A DNA stretch of 64,000 nucleotides, from positions 651,486-715,485 of the forward strand of contig NC_017094.1 of assembly GCF_000284315.1 (NCBI RefSeq), in the 5' to 3' direction. The notes below the pieces were generated by a model. That model made no database searches and was not told where the DNA came from. It saw nothing but the letters and a program-made list of their open reading frames with translations. Of the stretch, positions 7,774 to 16,599 are shown piece by piece; position 1 is the first letter of the stretch, and the number at the start of each line of letters is the position of its first letter. Source of the stretch: Leptospirillum ferrooxidans C2-3. Its GTDB lineage: Bacteria > Nitrospirota > Leptospirillia > Leptospirillales > Leptospirillaceae. Position numbers and translations under genes: made by a program.

Positions 7774-9275
7774 TTCTATCCCTGTCGAAAGACCAGTTTC
7801 GGAACCTGTCTTCAGAAAAACGATTTATTCCTTTTTTTGGGGAGATCCTTTCGGACAGAATAACCCCGGTTGCCGCTTATGCATCCCTTGATCCCCTAAC
7901 ACATCGTTTCCTTCTGGAAAGTGTTGTTGGCGGGGAGAGCTGGGGGCGATTTTCCTATGTGGGGGGGGGTGTCCTGTTTCGGTTTGAAGGGAATGTTTCA
8001 GAGGGACTCTCCATTACGGATCTGACCCGGTCAGAGTCGGGTGGGAGATGTCACAGGGACGGAGATCTCCTCACACTCTTGAAAGATGAGATGGAGGCTA
8101 TATCGATCGAGTCGAGCTTGCTCCCAGCCGGTCTTGCGGCAGGGATTGTAGGATACCTGTCCTACGATATGGTTCGCGAATTTGAAAAATTGCCGAGTTT
8201 GCTTCCCCCACAAAAAGAATTCCCTGACCTGTATTTTGTCCTTCCGGAATTTCTTCTTGTGTTTGATCATGTTCTTGGAAAACTCAGAATCCTGACATGG
8301 ATTGACCGAGAGGAGGATCTCAGCTCTGACGAGTTATATGATAAGGCCTCATCAAGGTTGTCAGCCCTGAAGGGCTCCCTTTCCTTTCATGCCGATCAGG
8401 AGGGATCTGTCAGGGAACACGATCCACTGTCATTTGTTGAATCTCCCAGCTCCAGGGTTTTTGAAGAGAATGTTCTGAAAGCAAAGGAACACATCAAATC
8501 GGGAGATATTTTTCAGATTGTTCTCTCCAAAAGATTCTCGTTTCATTTTGATGGCGATCCGTTAAAAGTCTATCGGGTATTGCGCTCGATCAATCCATCT
8601 CCCTACATGTATTTGATACAGGATGGAGATATGGCAATTGTGGGTTCATCTCCCGAACTTCTCGTCCGGGTGAAGGGGGAAAAAGTTGAGGTTCGCCCGA
8701 TTGCCGGAACGGTCAGAAGAACGGGTGTTCCTGAAGAGGATGCTATAAGGCAAAAACAGCTTTTAGCCGACCCCAAGGAGCTTGCCGAGCATGTTATGCT
8801 GGTCGATCTTGGAAGAAATGATGTGGGACGGGTGAGTCAACCAGGAACTGTGCGTGTCCCGGAAATGATGGTTCTCGAGCAATACTCTCATGTGACGCAT
8901 ATTGTTTCTCATGTGGAAGGACTGCTTTCCAGTAATAATGATGCATTTAGCGTGATCCGGGCAGCTTTTCCGGCTGGGACACTATCAGGTGCTCCCAAAA
9001 TCCGGGCAATGCAAATTATTGAGTCATTGGAGACAATGCGAAGAGGGCCTTATGCAGGAGCGGTCGGAACGATCTCCTTTTCGGGGGATTGTGATCTGGC
9101 CATTGCTATAAGGTCCATTTTTATTCGGGGAGGGAACGCATTCCTTCAGGCAGGTGCCGGAATTGTTGCGGACTCAATACCCCAGAACGAAGATCAGGAA
9201 GTGGCAGCAAAAGCGGCAGCGATGATGGAAGCGTTACGAATTTCGAATGGGGAAAGAGGCTCATGGCTTTTTTGA
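7770..9275 (+). CDS. trpE: Anthranilate synthase component I
   Basis: A 501-residue chorismate-binding enzyme; with TrpG it converts chorismate and glutamine to anthranilate, the first step of tryptophan synthesis. Signatures are [20 protein letters not shown], and [16 protein letters not shown]. The N-terminal [15 protein letters not shown] corresponds to the feedback-inhibition LLES region, so the enzyme is probably tryptophan-sensitive. I place the start at ATG 7770, which overlaps the regulator stop; the open frame extends 10 codons further but only inside the regulator. No leader peptide or attenuator is possible in this zero-gap junction, which distinguishes it from the classical trp operon. 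Confidence 0.95.
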   Translation: MILSLSKDQFRNLSSEKRFIPFFGEILSDRITPVAAYASLDPLTHRFLLESVVGGESWGRFSYVGGGVLFRFEGNVSEGLSITDLTRSESGGRCHRDGDLLTLLKDEMEAISIESSLLPAGLAAGIVGYLSYDMVREFEKLPSLLPPQKEFPDLYFVLPEFLLVFDHVLGKLRILTWIDREEDLSSDELYDKASSRLSALKGSLSFHADQEGSVREHDPLSFVESPSSRVFEENVLKAKEHIKSGDIFQIVLSKRFSFHFDGDPLKVYRVLRSINPSPYMYLIQDGDMAIVGSSPELLVRVKGEKVEVRPIAGTVRRTGVPEEDAIRQKQLLADPKELAEHVMLVDLGRNDVGRVSQPGTVRVPEMMVLEQYSHVTHIVSHVEGLLSSNNDAFSVIRAAFPAGTLSGAPKIRAMQIIESLETMRRGPYAGAVGTISFSGDCDLAIAIRSIFIRGGNAFLQAGAGIVADSIPQNEDQEVAAKAAAMMEALRISNGERGSWLF

Positions 9276-9868
9276 TGATCGATAATTATGACTCCTTCAC
9301 ATTCAACCTGGTTCAGTATTTTTGGGAATTAGGTGTTGAAATGGATGTGGTGAGAAATGATCAGGTTGATTCAAGCTGGATCCTTGCCCGGAATTATGAG
9401 GGGATTGTTCTCTCTCCAGGTCCTGGTTCTCCAAAAGATTCAGGGATCTGCAGAGAAGTTGTTTCCAATCTATCCTCGGATACTCCGGTCTTTGGGGTCT
9501 GTCTGGGCCATCAGGTGATCGGGGAGGTTTTTGGAGGACGGGTGGATCGGGCTCCAAGGCTCATGCATGGGAAAACATCCCCCATCATCCACTCCGGAGA
9601 AGGGCTTTTTTCCAATCTGCCTGTTCCATTTGATGCGACGCGTTACCATTCATTAGTGATCTTGCCTGAGACGATGCCAAAAGAGCTTGTTGTAACAGCC
9701 TGGACCGAAGAAGGTGAAATCATGGGTGTGCGTCACGTTGATCGCCCTGTTTGGGGTGTTCAGTTTCATCCGGAATCCATTTTGACGAAGGAGGGAAAAT
9801 CTCTTTTGGGGAATTTTCTCCGCCTGTCAAAGTCTTTTCAGTCGGGCAAATTGTGTCACGGGAAATGA
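9263..9868 (+). CDS. trpG: Anthranilate synthase component II (glutamine amidotransferase)
   Basis: A 201-residue class I glutamine amidotransferase supplying ammonia to TrpE. It shows IDNYDSFTFNLVQ at the N-terminus, the nucleophile motif GVCLGHQ, and the catalytic His-Glu in QFHPESILT. The ATG lies 13 bases inside the end of trpE. As in many bacteria it may also serve PabB as a shared subunit; no pabB is in this window. The stop overlaps the trpD ATG. Confidence 0.94.
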   Translation: MAFLMIDNYDSFTFNLVQYFWELGVEMDVVRNDQVDSSWILARNYEGIVLSPGPGSPKDSGICREVVSNLSSDTPVFGVCLGHQVIGEVFGGRVDRAPRLMHGKTSPIIHSGEGLFSNLPVPFDATRYHSLVILPETMPKELVVTAWTEEGEIMGVRHVDRPVWGVQFHPESILTKEGKSLLGNFLRLSKSFQSGKLCHGK

Positions 9869-10881
9869 GCCAGACCGTTTTGCAAAGGGTGATATCCGGA
9901 GAGACGCTGACCCGATTGGAGATGGATCAATGGCTAAGCAATGTTGTTAGTGGTCGGGAGAGTGAGCCGGTTATTGCTGCCGTTTTGTCTACCTTGGCAT
10001 TTCGGGGGGAGTCTGTTTCCGAGCTGTCGGGAGCGCTTGATGCCCTGAAAAGAGTGATGGTTCCTTTTCCTTCGAATCAGCTCTTGCCACTACTCGATAC
10101 ATGCGGCACTGGTGGTGACGGAATGGGAACGTTCAATATCTCAACCACGGTCGCCATAGTTTTGGCAGCGGGCGGTATCCCTGTGGTCAAGCACGGAGGG
10201 AGGGCTGTTTCCAGCCGTTCGGGTTCAGCCGACGTTTTGGAGGCATTGGGTATTCGTGTTGACCTTCCTGTGGAGAGGTCTCTTGAGATTTTTTCGGAAT
10301 TGGGAATCGTTTTTTTATGGGCACCTCTTTACCACCCTGCTTTAAAGGGTCTGGCACCGCTTCGGCGATCCCTTCAAATCAGGACTCTTTTGAACATGAT
10401 CGCTCCTCTTGCCAATCCTGCTGGCGTGACGAGGCAAATACTGGGTGTTTCCTCCGAGAAAATGGTATCTCCTATGGCACAGCTTCTGATGGCACACGGG
10501 TCGAAAGAGTTTATCGTTATTTCTGGTCAGGGTCTTGATGAGGTGACTCTTGAAGGTCGGACAACTTTCGCTCTTGGACGTGGAGGAGAGATTCACGAAG
10601 GCTATCTGACCCCCAGGGACTTTGGACTTCCTCTGGTTCCGGTGGGGGCCATTTGCGGAGGGACACCATCGGAAAATGCATCAATCATGAGAAGAGTCCT
10701 CTCCGGGGAAGAAGGACCCTATATGGATTACGTCCTTGCAAATGCAGCTTTGGGGTTTCAGGTAGCAGGTCTGGTGGACGGTCCTCTTGAGGGAGTAAAG
10801 ATGGCTCGAAGTGTGGTCATGAGTCGGCGGGCCGAACAACTTCTTGATCGATGGGGGGAACTTTGCCAAACCCAGTCCTGA
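9865..10881 (+). CDS. trpD: Anthranilate phosphoribosyltransferase
   Basis: A 338-residue enzyme that transfers phosphoribose from PRPP to anthranilate. Family motifs are LLDTCGTGGDGMGTFNIST (PRPP binding), VKHGGRAVSSRSGSADVLE, and RTLLNMIAPLANPA. The start ATG 9865 overlaps the trpG stop and gives the usual family length; the longer open frame lies within trpG. It is separate from trpG, unlike fused TrpGD proteins. Confidence 0.94.
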   Translation: MSQTVLQRVISGETLTRLEMDQWLSNVVSGRESEPVIAAVLSTLAFRGESVSELSGALDALKRVMVPFPSNQLLPLLDTCGTGGDGMGTFNISTTVAIVLAAGGIPVVKHGGRAVSSRSGSADVLEALGIRVDLPVERSLEIFSELGIVFLWAPLYHPALKGLAPLRRSLQIRTLLNMIAPLANPAGVTRQILGVSSEKMVSPMAQLLMAHGSKEFIVISGQGLDEVTLEGRTTFALGRGGEIHEGYLTPRDFGLPLVPVGAICGGTPSENASIMRRVLSGEEGPYMDYVLANAALGFQVAGLVDGPLEGVKMARSVVMSRRAEQLLDRWGELCQTQS

Positions 10882-11672
10882 CCCAAATTCTGGAGTCCAA
10901 ACAAGAAGAGATCTCCCATCTCTCTGAAGCCTCTTTAAAGACTGGAGTTTCATCGGGCAGAAACGTTCCACTTGTTCGGGATTTTCTGGCAGGCTGGCGC
11001 CAAGAGAGAGGATCGGGTGTCCGGGTGATCGCGGAGAGTAAATCCAAATCCCCGTCAAGGGGGATCATACGAATGGACTATGATCCGGTTGCGATTGCTT
11101 TGGAGTATGCTGAATCCGGAGCATCCGGAATATCCGTTCTGACAGATCCCCGCTTTTTCGGGGGGAGCCTCCCCGATCTCCTTGCTGTCAAATCCGCTTT
11201 TTTATCTCGGGGTATTGTTTTGCCGGTCTTGAGGAAGGATTTTATCATTGATCCAAGACAGGTGGATGAGGCGTTTCTGTTTGGGGCCGATATGATCTTG
11301 CTCATTGTCCGGATACTTGCCGACAAGACTCTTGTAAAGCTGATTGAACAGGCAAGGGAGTTGGGAATGGAAGCGCTTGTTGAGGTTCATTCGGAGACGG
11401 AGATGAAAAGAGCCCTGGATGCAGGCTGCTCTTTTCTTGGCGTCAATCATCGTGATCTTGATACATTACAGATGGATCTTGACCTTTCAAGCCGGCTTGC
11501 CGGAATGATTCCCGATCATGTTATCCGGATTGCCGAGAGCGGCCTGAAAACCGGTCGGGATTGCCTGAGAATGGCAGAACTTGGTTACGATGGCGTTCTG
11601 GTAGGGGAGTCTTTTTTGACGACAGCTCATCCTGGTTTGGCTCTTAAGGATTTCTTGACGTATGTGGATTAA
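10851..11672 (+). CDS. trpC: Indole-3-glycerol phosphate synthase
   Basis: A protein of up to 273 residues, a TIM-barrel enzyme closing the indole ring. Motifs include VIAESKSKSPSRG, VLTDPRFFGGS, VLRKDFIIDPRQV, LGVNHRDLDT and IAESGLKT. Two starts compete: ATG 10851 inside trpD, and TTG 10863 with GGGGGA 5-10 bases upstream. The TTG is better placed for ribosome binding, and the conserved part starts after either. It is not fused to TrpF, unlike the enterobacterial enzyme. Confidence 0.93.
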   Translation: MGGTLPNPVLTQILESKQEEISHLSEASLKTGVSSGRNVPLVRDFLAGWRQERGSGVRVIAESKSKSPSRGIIRMDYDPVAIALEYAESGASGISVLTDPRFFGGSLPDLLAVKSAFLSRGIVLPVLRKDFIIDPRQVDEAFLFGADMILLIVRILADKTLVKLIEQARELGMEALVEVHSETEMKRALDAGCSFLGVNHRDLDTLQMDLDLSSRLAGMIPDHVIRIAESGLKTGRDCLRMAELGYDGVLVGESFLTTAHPGLALKDFLTYVD

Positions 11673-12282
11673 AATCTGTGGATTGACCGAGCCGGGGGAA
11701 GCCGCACAGATCAGCCGGATGGGAGTGGATGCGATTGGTTTGATCTTTTATGCAAAATCTCCGAGGGGGTTGACGATCGAGCGTGCATCCGAAGTTGTTT
11801 GTGACGTTTCGGCGGGAGTCATGAAGGTTGGTGTCTTCGTTGATCCTGATTGGCCATATATCGAGAGAGCAGTCCGATCGGTTCCGCTGGATATGCTTCA
11901 GTGGCATGGAGAACCCCTTTCCGAAGAGGGTCTCCGTCAGATGAACCAGATGGGAGTTCCCTGGATTGATGTGCGAAGGATTCGCCCATCTGAAACAGTT
12001 TTGGAGGTAACTTCCAAAGCAGGGGCTGGTATGTTGCTTGTGGAAGGATTTACCGAAAAGGCTCCGGGTGGAACCAAAACACTTTGGGATTTCAAGAAAT
12101 TGTCCGGGATCAAAACATCTGTTCCCCTGATCCTCTCGGGAGGACTTGATCCGGAGCTGGTACGGCAGGCTATTTGTGATGTATCACCTTTTGGTGTTGA
12201 TGTTTCCTCGGGAGTAGAACGATCACCGGGCAGAAAAGATTTGGATAAAGTGGCCAGATTCATTAATGAAGCGAGAAGGTAA
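11662..12282 (+). CDS. trpF: Phosphoribosylanthranilate isomerase
   Basis: A 206-residue TIM-barrel isomerase. It starts with the typical KICGLTEP, contains GLIFYAKSPRG, and ends with PFGVDVSSGVERSPGRKD, the phosphate-binding and C-terminal signature. The ATG overlaps the last codons of trpC by 11 bases. It sits third from last in the set trpE-G-D-C-F-B-A, with all seven genes in pathway order. Confidence 0.93.
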   Translation: MWIKICGLTEPGEAAQISRMGVDAIGLIFYAKSPRGLTIERASEVVCDVSAGVMKVGVFVDPDWPYIERAVRSVPLDMLQWHGEPLSEEGLRQMNQMGVPWIDVRRIRPSETVLEVTSKAGAGMLLVEGFTEKAPGGTKTLWDFKKLSGIKTSVPLILSGGLDPELVRQAICDVSPFGVDVSSGVERSPGRKDLDKVARFINEARR

Positions 12283-12300
12283 TCGGTTAAGGGGGACGAG

Positions 12301-13521
12301 TTGAAAGATCTGAAGAAGGTGCTCAAACCTTCTCGAATGCCAGATCATTCCGGATATTTTGGGGAATTTGGCGGACGATTTGTTTCGGAAACACTGATGG
12401 AAGCTCTGTATGAACTTGAAACAGCTTTTAAAAAAGCTTGGAGTGACCGTGTATTCCGGAAAGAGTACCAGGATGTTCTTACGGAATTTGTCGGTAGGCC
12501 GTCTCCCCTGACTTTTGCCGAAGGATTGACCAACCATGCAGGTGGTGCTCGAATCTATCTCAAAAGGGAGGATCTCAACCATACTGGTGCGCACAAGATC
12601 AATAATGCTGTAGGTCAGGCCCTTCTTGCGAAAAGAATGGGAAAAAAAAGGCTTATTGCTGAAACAGGTGCTGGCCAGCATGGTGTCGCCACGGCAACTG
12701 TGGCGGCAAAGTATGGCTTTGATTGTGAAATTTTCATGGGGTCTGAAGATGCAAGGCGTCAATCCCTGAACGTTTTCCGGATGAACCTTCTTGGTGCAAA
12801 AGTAAAAGAAGTCGATGGCGGGACGAAGACGCTCAAGGATGCAATCAGTGAGGCTTTGAGGGATTGGGCCCAGTCTGTCCTGACAACCCATTACGTCCTG
12901 GGGACTGCGTTTGGACCGCATCCTTTTCCCTTGATGGTTCGCTCGTTCCAGTCTATTATCGGGCGTGAGGCACGCCAGCAAATCATGAAAAAGGAAGGGC
13001 GTCTGCCGGATGCACTGGTGGCTTGTGTGGGAGGCGGAAGCAATTCTCTCGGCTTGTTCCATCATTTTATTGGCGATGCATCTGTTCAGATGTTCGGAAT
13101 CGAAGCGGGAGGCCGCTCATTGTCTGAAGGTGATCATGCCGCACGTTTTCAAGGCGGGAGAGTTGGTGTTCTACAGGGTTCCAAGACATTTGTCCTGCAG
13201 AACCCGGATGGTCAGATCCTGAGAACGCATTCCGTTTCCGCGGGTCTTGATTACTCAGCGGTAGGACCTGAATTGGCCTATTATTTTGAAACGGGACGCG
13301 TTCACTTTGATGCGGTTGGGGATGATGAAGCCTTGCAGGCATTTGATACCCTTTCTCGTCTGGAGGGGATTATACCGGCGCTGGAAAGTTCCCATGCGAT
13401 CGCTTACGGTATTCGATTGGCCAGGGAAATGGGGCGTGGGAAGATCCTGATCATCAATCTTTCCGGCCGTGGAGATAAAGATGTTTTGGAGGTGGCTCGT
13501 TTGCGGGGGGAAATTTCATGA
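12301..13521 (+). CDS. trpB: Tryptophan synthase beta chain
   Basis: A 406-residue PLP enzyme joining indole and serine. Key motifs are [32 protein letters not shown] (with the PLP lysine), [12 protein letters not shown], and [12 protein letters not shown] (phosphate-binding loop). The N-terminal pattern is that of the standard TrpB1 type that pairs with TrpA. The start is TTG 12301, preceded by AAGGGGGAC as ribosome-binding site. It overlaps trpA by 4 bases. Confidence 0.95.
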   Translation: MKDLKKVLKPSRMPDHSGYFGEFGGRFVSETLMEALYELETAFKKAWSDRVFRKEYQDVLTEFVGRPSPLTFAEGLTNHAGGARIYLKREDLNHTGAHKINNAVGQALLAKRMGKKRLIAETGAGQHGVATATVAAKYGFDCEIFMGSEDARRQSLNVFRMNLLGAKVKEVDGGTKTLKDAISEALRDWAQSVLTTHYVLGTAFGPHPFPLMVRSFQSIIGREARQQIMKKEGRLPDALVACVGGGSNSLGLFHHFIGDASVQMFGIEAGGRSLSEGDHAARFQGGRVGVLQGSKTFVLQNPDGQILRTHSVSAGLDYSAVGPELAYYFETGRVHFDAVGDDEALQAFDTLSRLEGIIPALESSHAIAYGIRLAREMGRGKILIINLSGRGDKDVLEVARLRGEIS

Positions 13522-14309
13522 TGCCCCGGACCCTTAAAAAAGTGAGACTCTCTGATAAAAAAGTCATCCCATATCTTATGGCGGGAGATCCGGATCTCCC
13601 GGTGACCAAGCGACTTCTCTCTGAAGCGAGCAAGGCAGGTGTATGGGCTGTTGAATTGGGAATTCCCTTCTCTGACCCGACGGCAGATGGTCCAGTTATC
13701 CAGAAGGCGGCCATCAGGGCCCTATCGGATAAAACATCCCTTACCAAAATTCTCTCTTTTCTGGGAGAGATTCCGCTTTCTGAAAGACCTCCTATTTTTA
13801 TCATGACCTACTTCAATCTCTTTTTGTCATTGACGATTGAGGAGTTTATCCAGGAGGCCGGTCGAGTTGGCGGTATCGTCGGGGCAGTGATACCGGATCT
13901 GTCTTTTGAAGACTCAAAGAAGGTCAGGAAAGCTTTTAAAGCGGCGGGTTTGGCTCTCATCCCGTTTATATCACCGACGACAAGCCCGTCCCGTATAAAA
14001 AAAATTCTTGCAACAGCGGATGGATTCATTTACTTTGTATCTTTGCTGGGTACGACTGGAAAAGCGCTGACCTTGTCGTCGACAATGGAAGAGTCGGTGA
14101 GGAATCTTCGTTCTCAGACGAAATTGCCTGTTTGTGTCGGTTTTGGAATTCAGACTCCGGAAATGGCAAAAGAGATTCTCCAGTTTTCTGACGGAGTGAT
14201 TGTTGGGTCCAGATTGGTTCAGGAAGAAAAGGATCCGCTTGAGTGGGGAAAATTGTTGCGACAATTTTGCGAAGTGGCCAGATCGATGCCTTCTTCGCAA
14301 CATCAATAG
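13518..14309 (+). CDS. trpA: Tryptophan synthase alpha chain
   Basis: A 263-residue TIM-barrel lyase releasing indole from indole-3-glycerol phosphate. Motifs: [28 protein letters not shown] (the catalytic Glu and Asp region), and VGFGIQTPE. Two adjacent ATG codons (13518, 13521) are possible. It completes the tryptophan pathway and is followed 20 bases later by accD, a common gene order in bacteria (trpFBA-accD-folC). Confidence 0.93.
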   Translation: MMPRTLKKVRLSDKKVIPYLMAGDPDLPVTKRLLSEASKAGVWAVELGIPFSDPTADGPVIQKAAIRALSDKTSLTKILSFLGEIPLSERPPIFIMTYFNLFLSLTIEEFIQEAGRVGGIVGAVIPDLSFEDSKKVRKAFKAAGLALIPFISPTTSPSRIKKILATADGFIYFVSLLGTTGKALTLSSTMEESVRNLRSQTKLPVCVGFGIQTPEMAKEILQFSDGVIVGSRLVQEEKDPLEWGKLLRQFCEVARSMPSSQHQ

Positions 14310-14329
14310 ATTGAATCAGGAGTCATAAT

Positions 14330-15262
14330 ATGGGTTGGCTTTCAAGGTCTCATTCGAAAGATAAAACTTCTGAAAAAAAACTCCCTGAAGTTCAGGAAGG
14401 TGAACGGAAAGTTCGGATTCCTGAAGGTCTCTGGATCAAGTGTCATTTGTGCCGCCAAATCGTTTACCGCAAGGAAGTTGAAAAAGCGGGTAAGGTTTGC
14501 CCCAAGTGCAATTACCATTTTCCCATTACGATTGATGAACGGATAGCCCAACTGGCGGATCCGGACTCCTTCGTTGAGTTTGCCGGGCAGATTGAACCGT
14601 TGGATCCCTTGAATTTTACCGATAGCATGCGTTATCCGGAGCGAGTCAGATTGGCTCAAAAAAAGACAGGGCTGACAGAGGCGTTGCGGATTGGTGATTG
14701 CAAGATCAATGCTCGTCCAGCTGTTCTTGGGGTTTTTTCTTTTGGGTTCATGGGTGGAAGTATGGGGTCTGTGGTAGGTGAAAAGGTTGTGAGGGCCGCG
14801 GAGCGAGCACTTGAACTGAAAGTTCCCCTTATTTTGGTGACTGCATCTGGAGGAGCCAGAATGCAGGAGGGAATTTTTTCTCTTATGCAAATGGCCAGAA
14901 CCAGTGCAGCCATTTCCCGTCTCCATGAAAATGCCATTCCGTTTTTCTCGGTTTTGACCGATCCGACCTTCGGAGGTGTCTCGGCCAGCTTTGCAATGCT
15001 GGGAGATGTCATTCTTGCAGAACCCCGTTCCCTGATTGGTTTTGCAGGTCCGAGAGTCATTGAACAAACAATCAAGCAGCAACTCCCTGAAGGTTTCCAA
15101 AGGGCGGAATTTCTACTGTCGCATGGTTTTTTGGACATGATTGTTGAGAGAGGAAAGCTTCGGGAAACGCTCTCTCTGCTCATCTGTCATTTCCGCCAAA
15201 ACGGAACGTCCAAGTGTCAGTCGGAGGGAGACCCTGAGGGCGAAGCCCTGGTGCGTGATTGA
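14330..15262 (+). CDS. accD: Acetyl-CoA carboxylase carboxyltransferase subunit beta
   Basis: A 310-residue protein. An N-terminal zinc ribbon (CHLCRQI and CPKCNYHF, about residues 38-60) is followed by the crotonase-fold carboxyltransferase domain with FMGGSMGSVVGEK, TASGGARMQEG and PTFGGVSASFA. With AccA it transfers CO2 from biotin to acetyl-CoA for fatty-acid synthesis. The first 25 residues are charged and variable. The stop overlaps the TTG start of folC. Confidence 0.93.
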   Translation: MGWLSRSHSKDKTSEKKLPEVQEGERKVRIPEGLWIKCHLCRQIVYRKEVEKAGKVCPKCNYHFPITIDERIAQLADPDSFVEFAGQIEPLDPLNFTDSMRYPERVRLAQKKTGLTEALRIGDCKINARPAVLGVFSFGFMGGSMGSVVGEKVVRAAERALELKVPLILVTASGGARMQEGIFSLMQMARTSAAISRLHENAIPFFSVLTDPTFGGVSASFAMLGDVILAEPRSLIGFAGPRVIEQTIKQQLPEGFQRAEFLLSHGFLDMIVERGKLRETLSLLICHFRQNGTSKCQSEGDPEGEALVRD

Positions 15263-16599
15263 GCATCAGCGACCGATTGGAGGCCATGAATTTTTTAAAT
15301 GGTCTCCGCCTGCATGGGATTCATCCAACACTGGAAAACGTTCGAGCTCTCCTTGATCGAACCGGTAATCCCCAGCTTCGCTTTTCCTCCATACAGGTTG
15401 TTGGCTCGAATGGCAAAGGTTCGACGGCTTCAATCTTGGCAAGCATCCTCGCTGCCAATGATGAAGGGTTGGTGGGTTTGTACACATCTCCCCACCTGTC
15501 GGATTTGAGAGAGCGTGTATTGGTCCAGGGTCAGATGCTTCCTGTGGACTCCTGGCTTCAGGTTCTGGATTTTACGGAGCGATCCATCCGGGAGCTTGGC
15601 CTCCCCATCACATTTTTTGAAGCCATAACCTGCGCAGCCTTTTCTCTTTTTGAACGTTCAGGAATCCAAATGGCGGTTCTTGAGGCGGGTATGGGCGGGC
15701 GTTGGGATGCGACTTCCGTTGCGATTCCTCTCGCTACAGTATTGACTTCCGTTTCCCTTGAACATACCCAGATACTCGGCAATACTCTTGTTCAGATTCT
15801 GGCCGAGAAGATCGCTGTAGGTCGGGAAGGCAGACCTTTTATCGCTAAATTGCCTGATGAGCTTTTGCCTGAATTTCAGCGACATGCTAACACCATGGGC
15901 TTTATTCCCATTCTCTGGGGAAGGGACTTTTCCGCACGATGGGTCTCACCGGAAACCTCCCTGAAAAGAATGTTTAGCTATAAAGGACCTTCAGGAACAA
16001 TGGAGCTTCCTGTTTCTCTTGTGGCGGATTATCAGATTGGAAACATTGCCTTGGCATTGGCTTCTCTTGATGTTTTAGGGAAGCTGCCAAAAGAAGAAAC
16101 GCTCGCCAAAGCACTTCTCCAGGTCGTTCATCCGGGACGATGGGAGAAGATTTCGGACAGTCCCCAAGTCTATCTTGATGGAGCCCATAACCCAGAGGCG
16201 GCAGAGGTTTTGGCTCAAACAATCAAGGATGCCTTTGGCCCTGACCAGAAAGTGATTTATCTGTTTGGCATTCTTGAAGACAAGAACTGGAAGCAGGTTT
16301 TGGAACATCTTGTTCCATCAGCAGAGTCTTTCTTTTTGACCTCCCCTCTTTCGAACCGGGCTGTCGCCCCTGAGCGATTGGTCCAATGGTTGTCGTCTGT
16401 CAATGCGACATTACCGAAGAAATCCGGACCTATTGAGCAAGTCCTTGGGGAAGCCATTGAAAGGGCTGCTTCATTATCGTTGCCACTTGTGGTTGCAGGA
16501 TCCTTATATCTGGTCGGGGAGGTCAGACAACGGTTGACAGGATTGATTCCGGATTTTCCCGTTGGAGAGCATTCTCCCGAAGACAATAGACCATCGTGA
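15259..16599 (+). CDS. folC: Dihydrofolate synthase / folylpolyglutamate synthase
   Basis: A 446-residue Mur-ligase-family enzyme adding glutamate to dihydropteroate or folates. Seen are the ATP loop VGSNGKGSTASILASIL, the second signature LEAGMGGRWDAT, and YLDGAHNPEA. The start is TTG 15259, overlapping the accD stop (TTGA). Its stop overlaps the GTG of lptD. Confidence 0.9.
   Translation: MSISDRLEAMNFLNGLRLHGIHPTLENVRALLDRTGNPQLRFSSIQVVGSNGKGSTASILASILAANDEGLVGLYTSPHLSDLRERVLVQGQMLPVDSWLQVLDFTERSIRELGLPITFFEAITCAAFSLFERSGIQMAVLEAGMGGRWDATSVAIPLATVLTSVSLEHTQILGNTLVQILAEKIAVGREGRPFIAKLPDELLPEFQRHANTMGFIPILWGRDFSARWVSPETSLKRMFSYKGPSGTMELPVSLVADYQIGNIALALASLDVLGKLPKEETLAKALLQVVHPGRWEKISDSPQVYLDGAHNPEAAEVLAQTIKDAFGPDQKVIYLFGILEDKNWKQVLEHLVPSAESFFLTSPLSNRAVAPERLVQWLSSVNATLPKKSGPIEQVLGEAIERAASLSLPLVVAGSLYLVGEVRQRLTGLIPDFPVGEHSPEDNRPS

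Noticed and set aside
12223-13065. Minus-strand frame of 280 residues opposite trpF/trpB
   Set aside because: Shadow of trpB, whose motifs and coupling are decisive.
14342-15100. Minus-strand frame of 252 residues opposite accD
   Set aside because: Shadow of accD; low-similarity composition and no support for a start.
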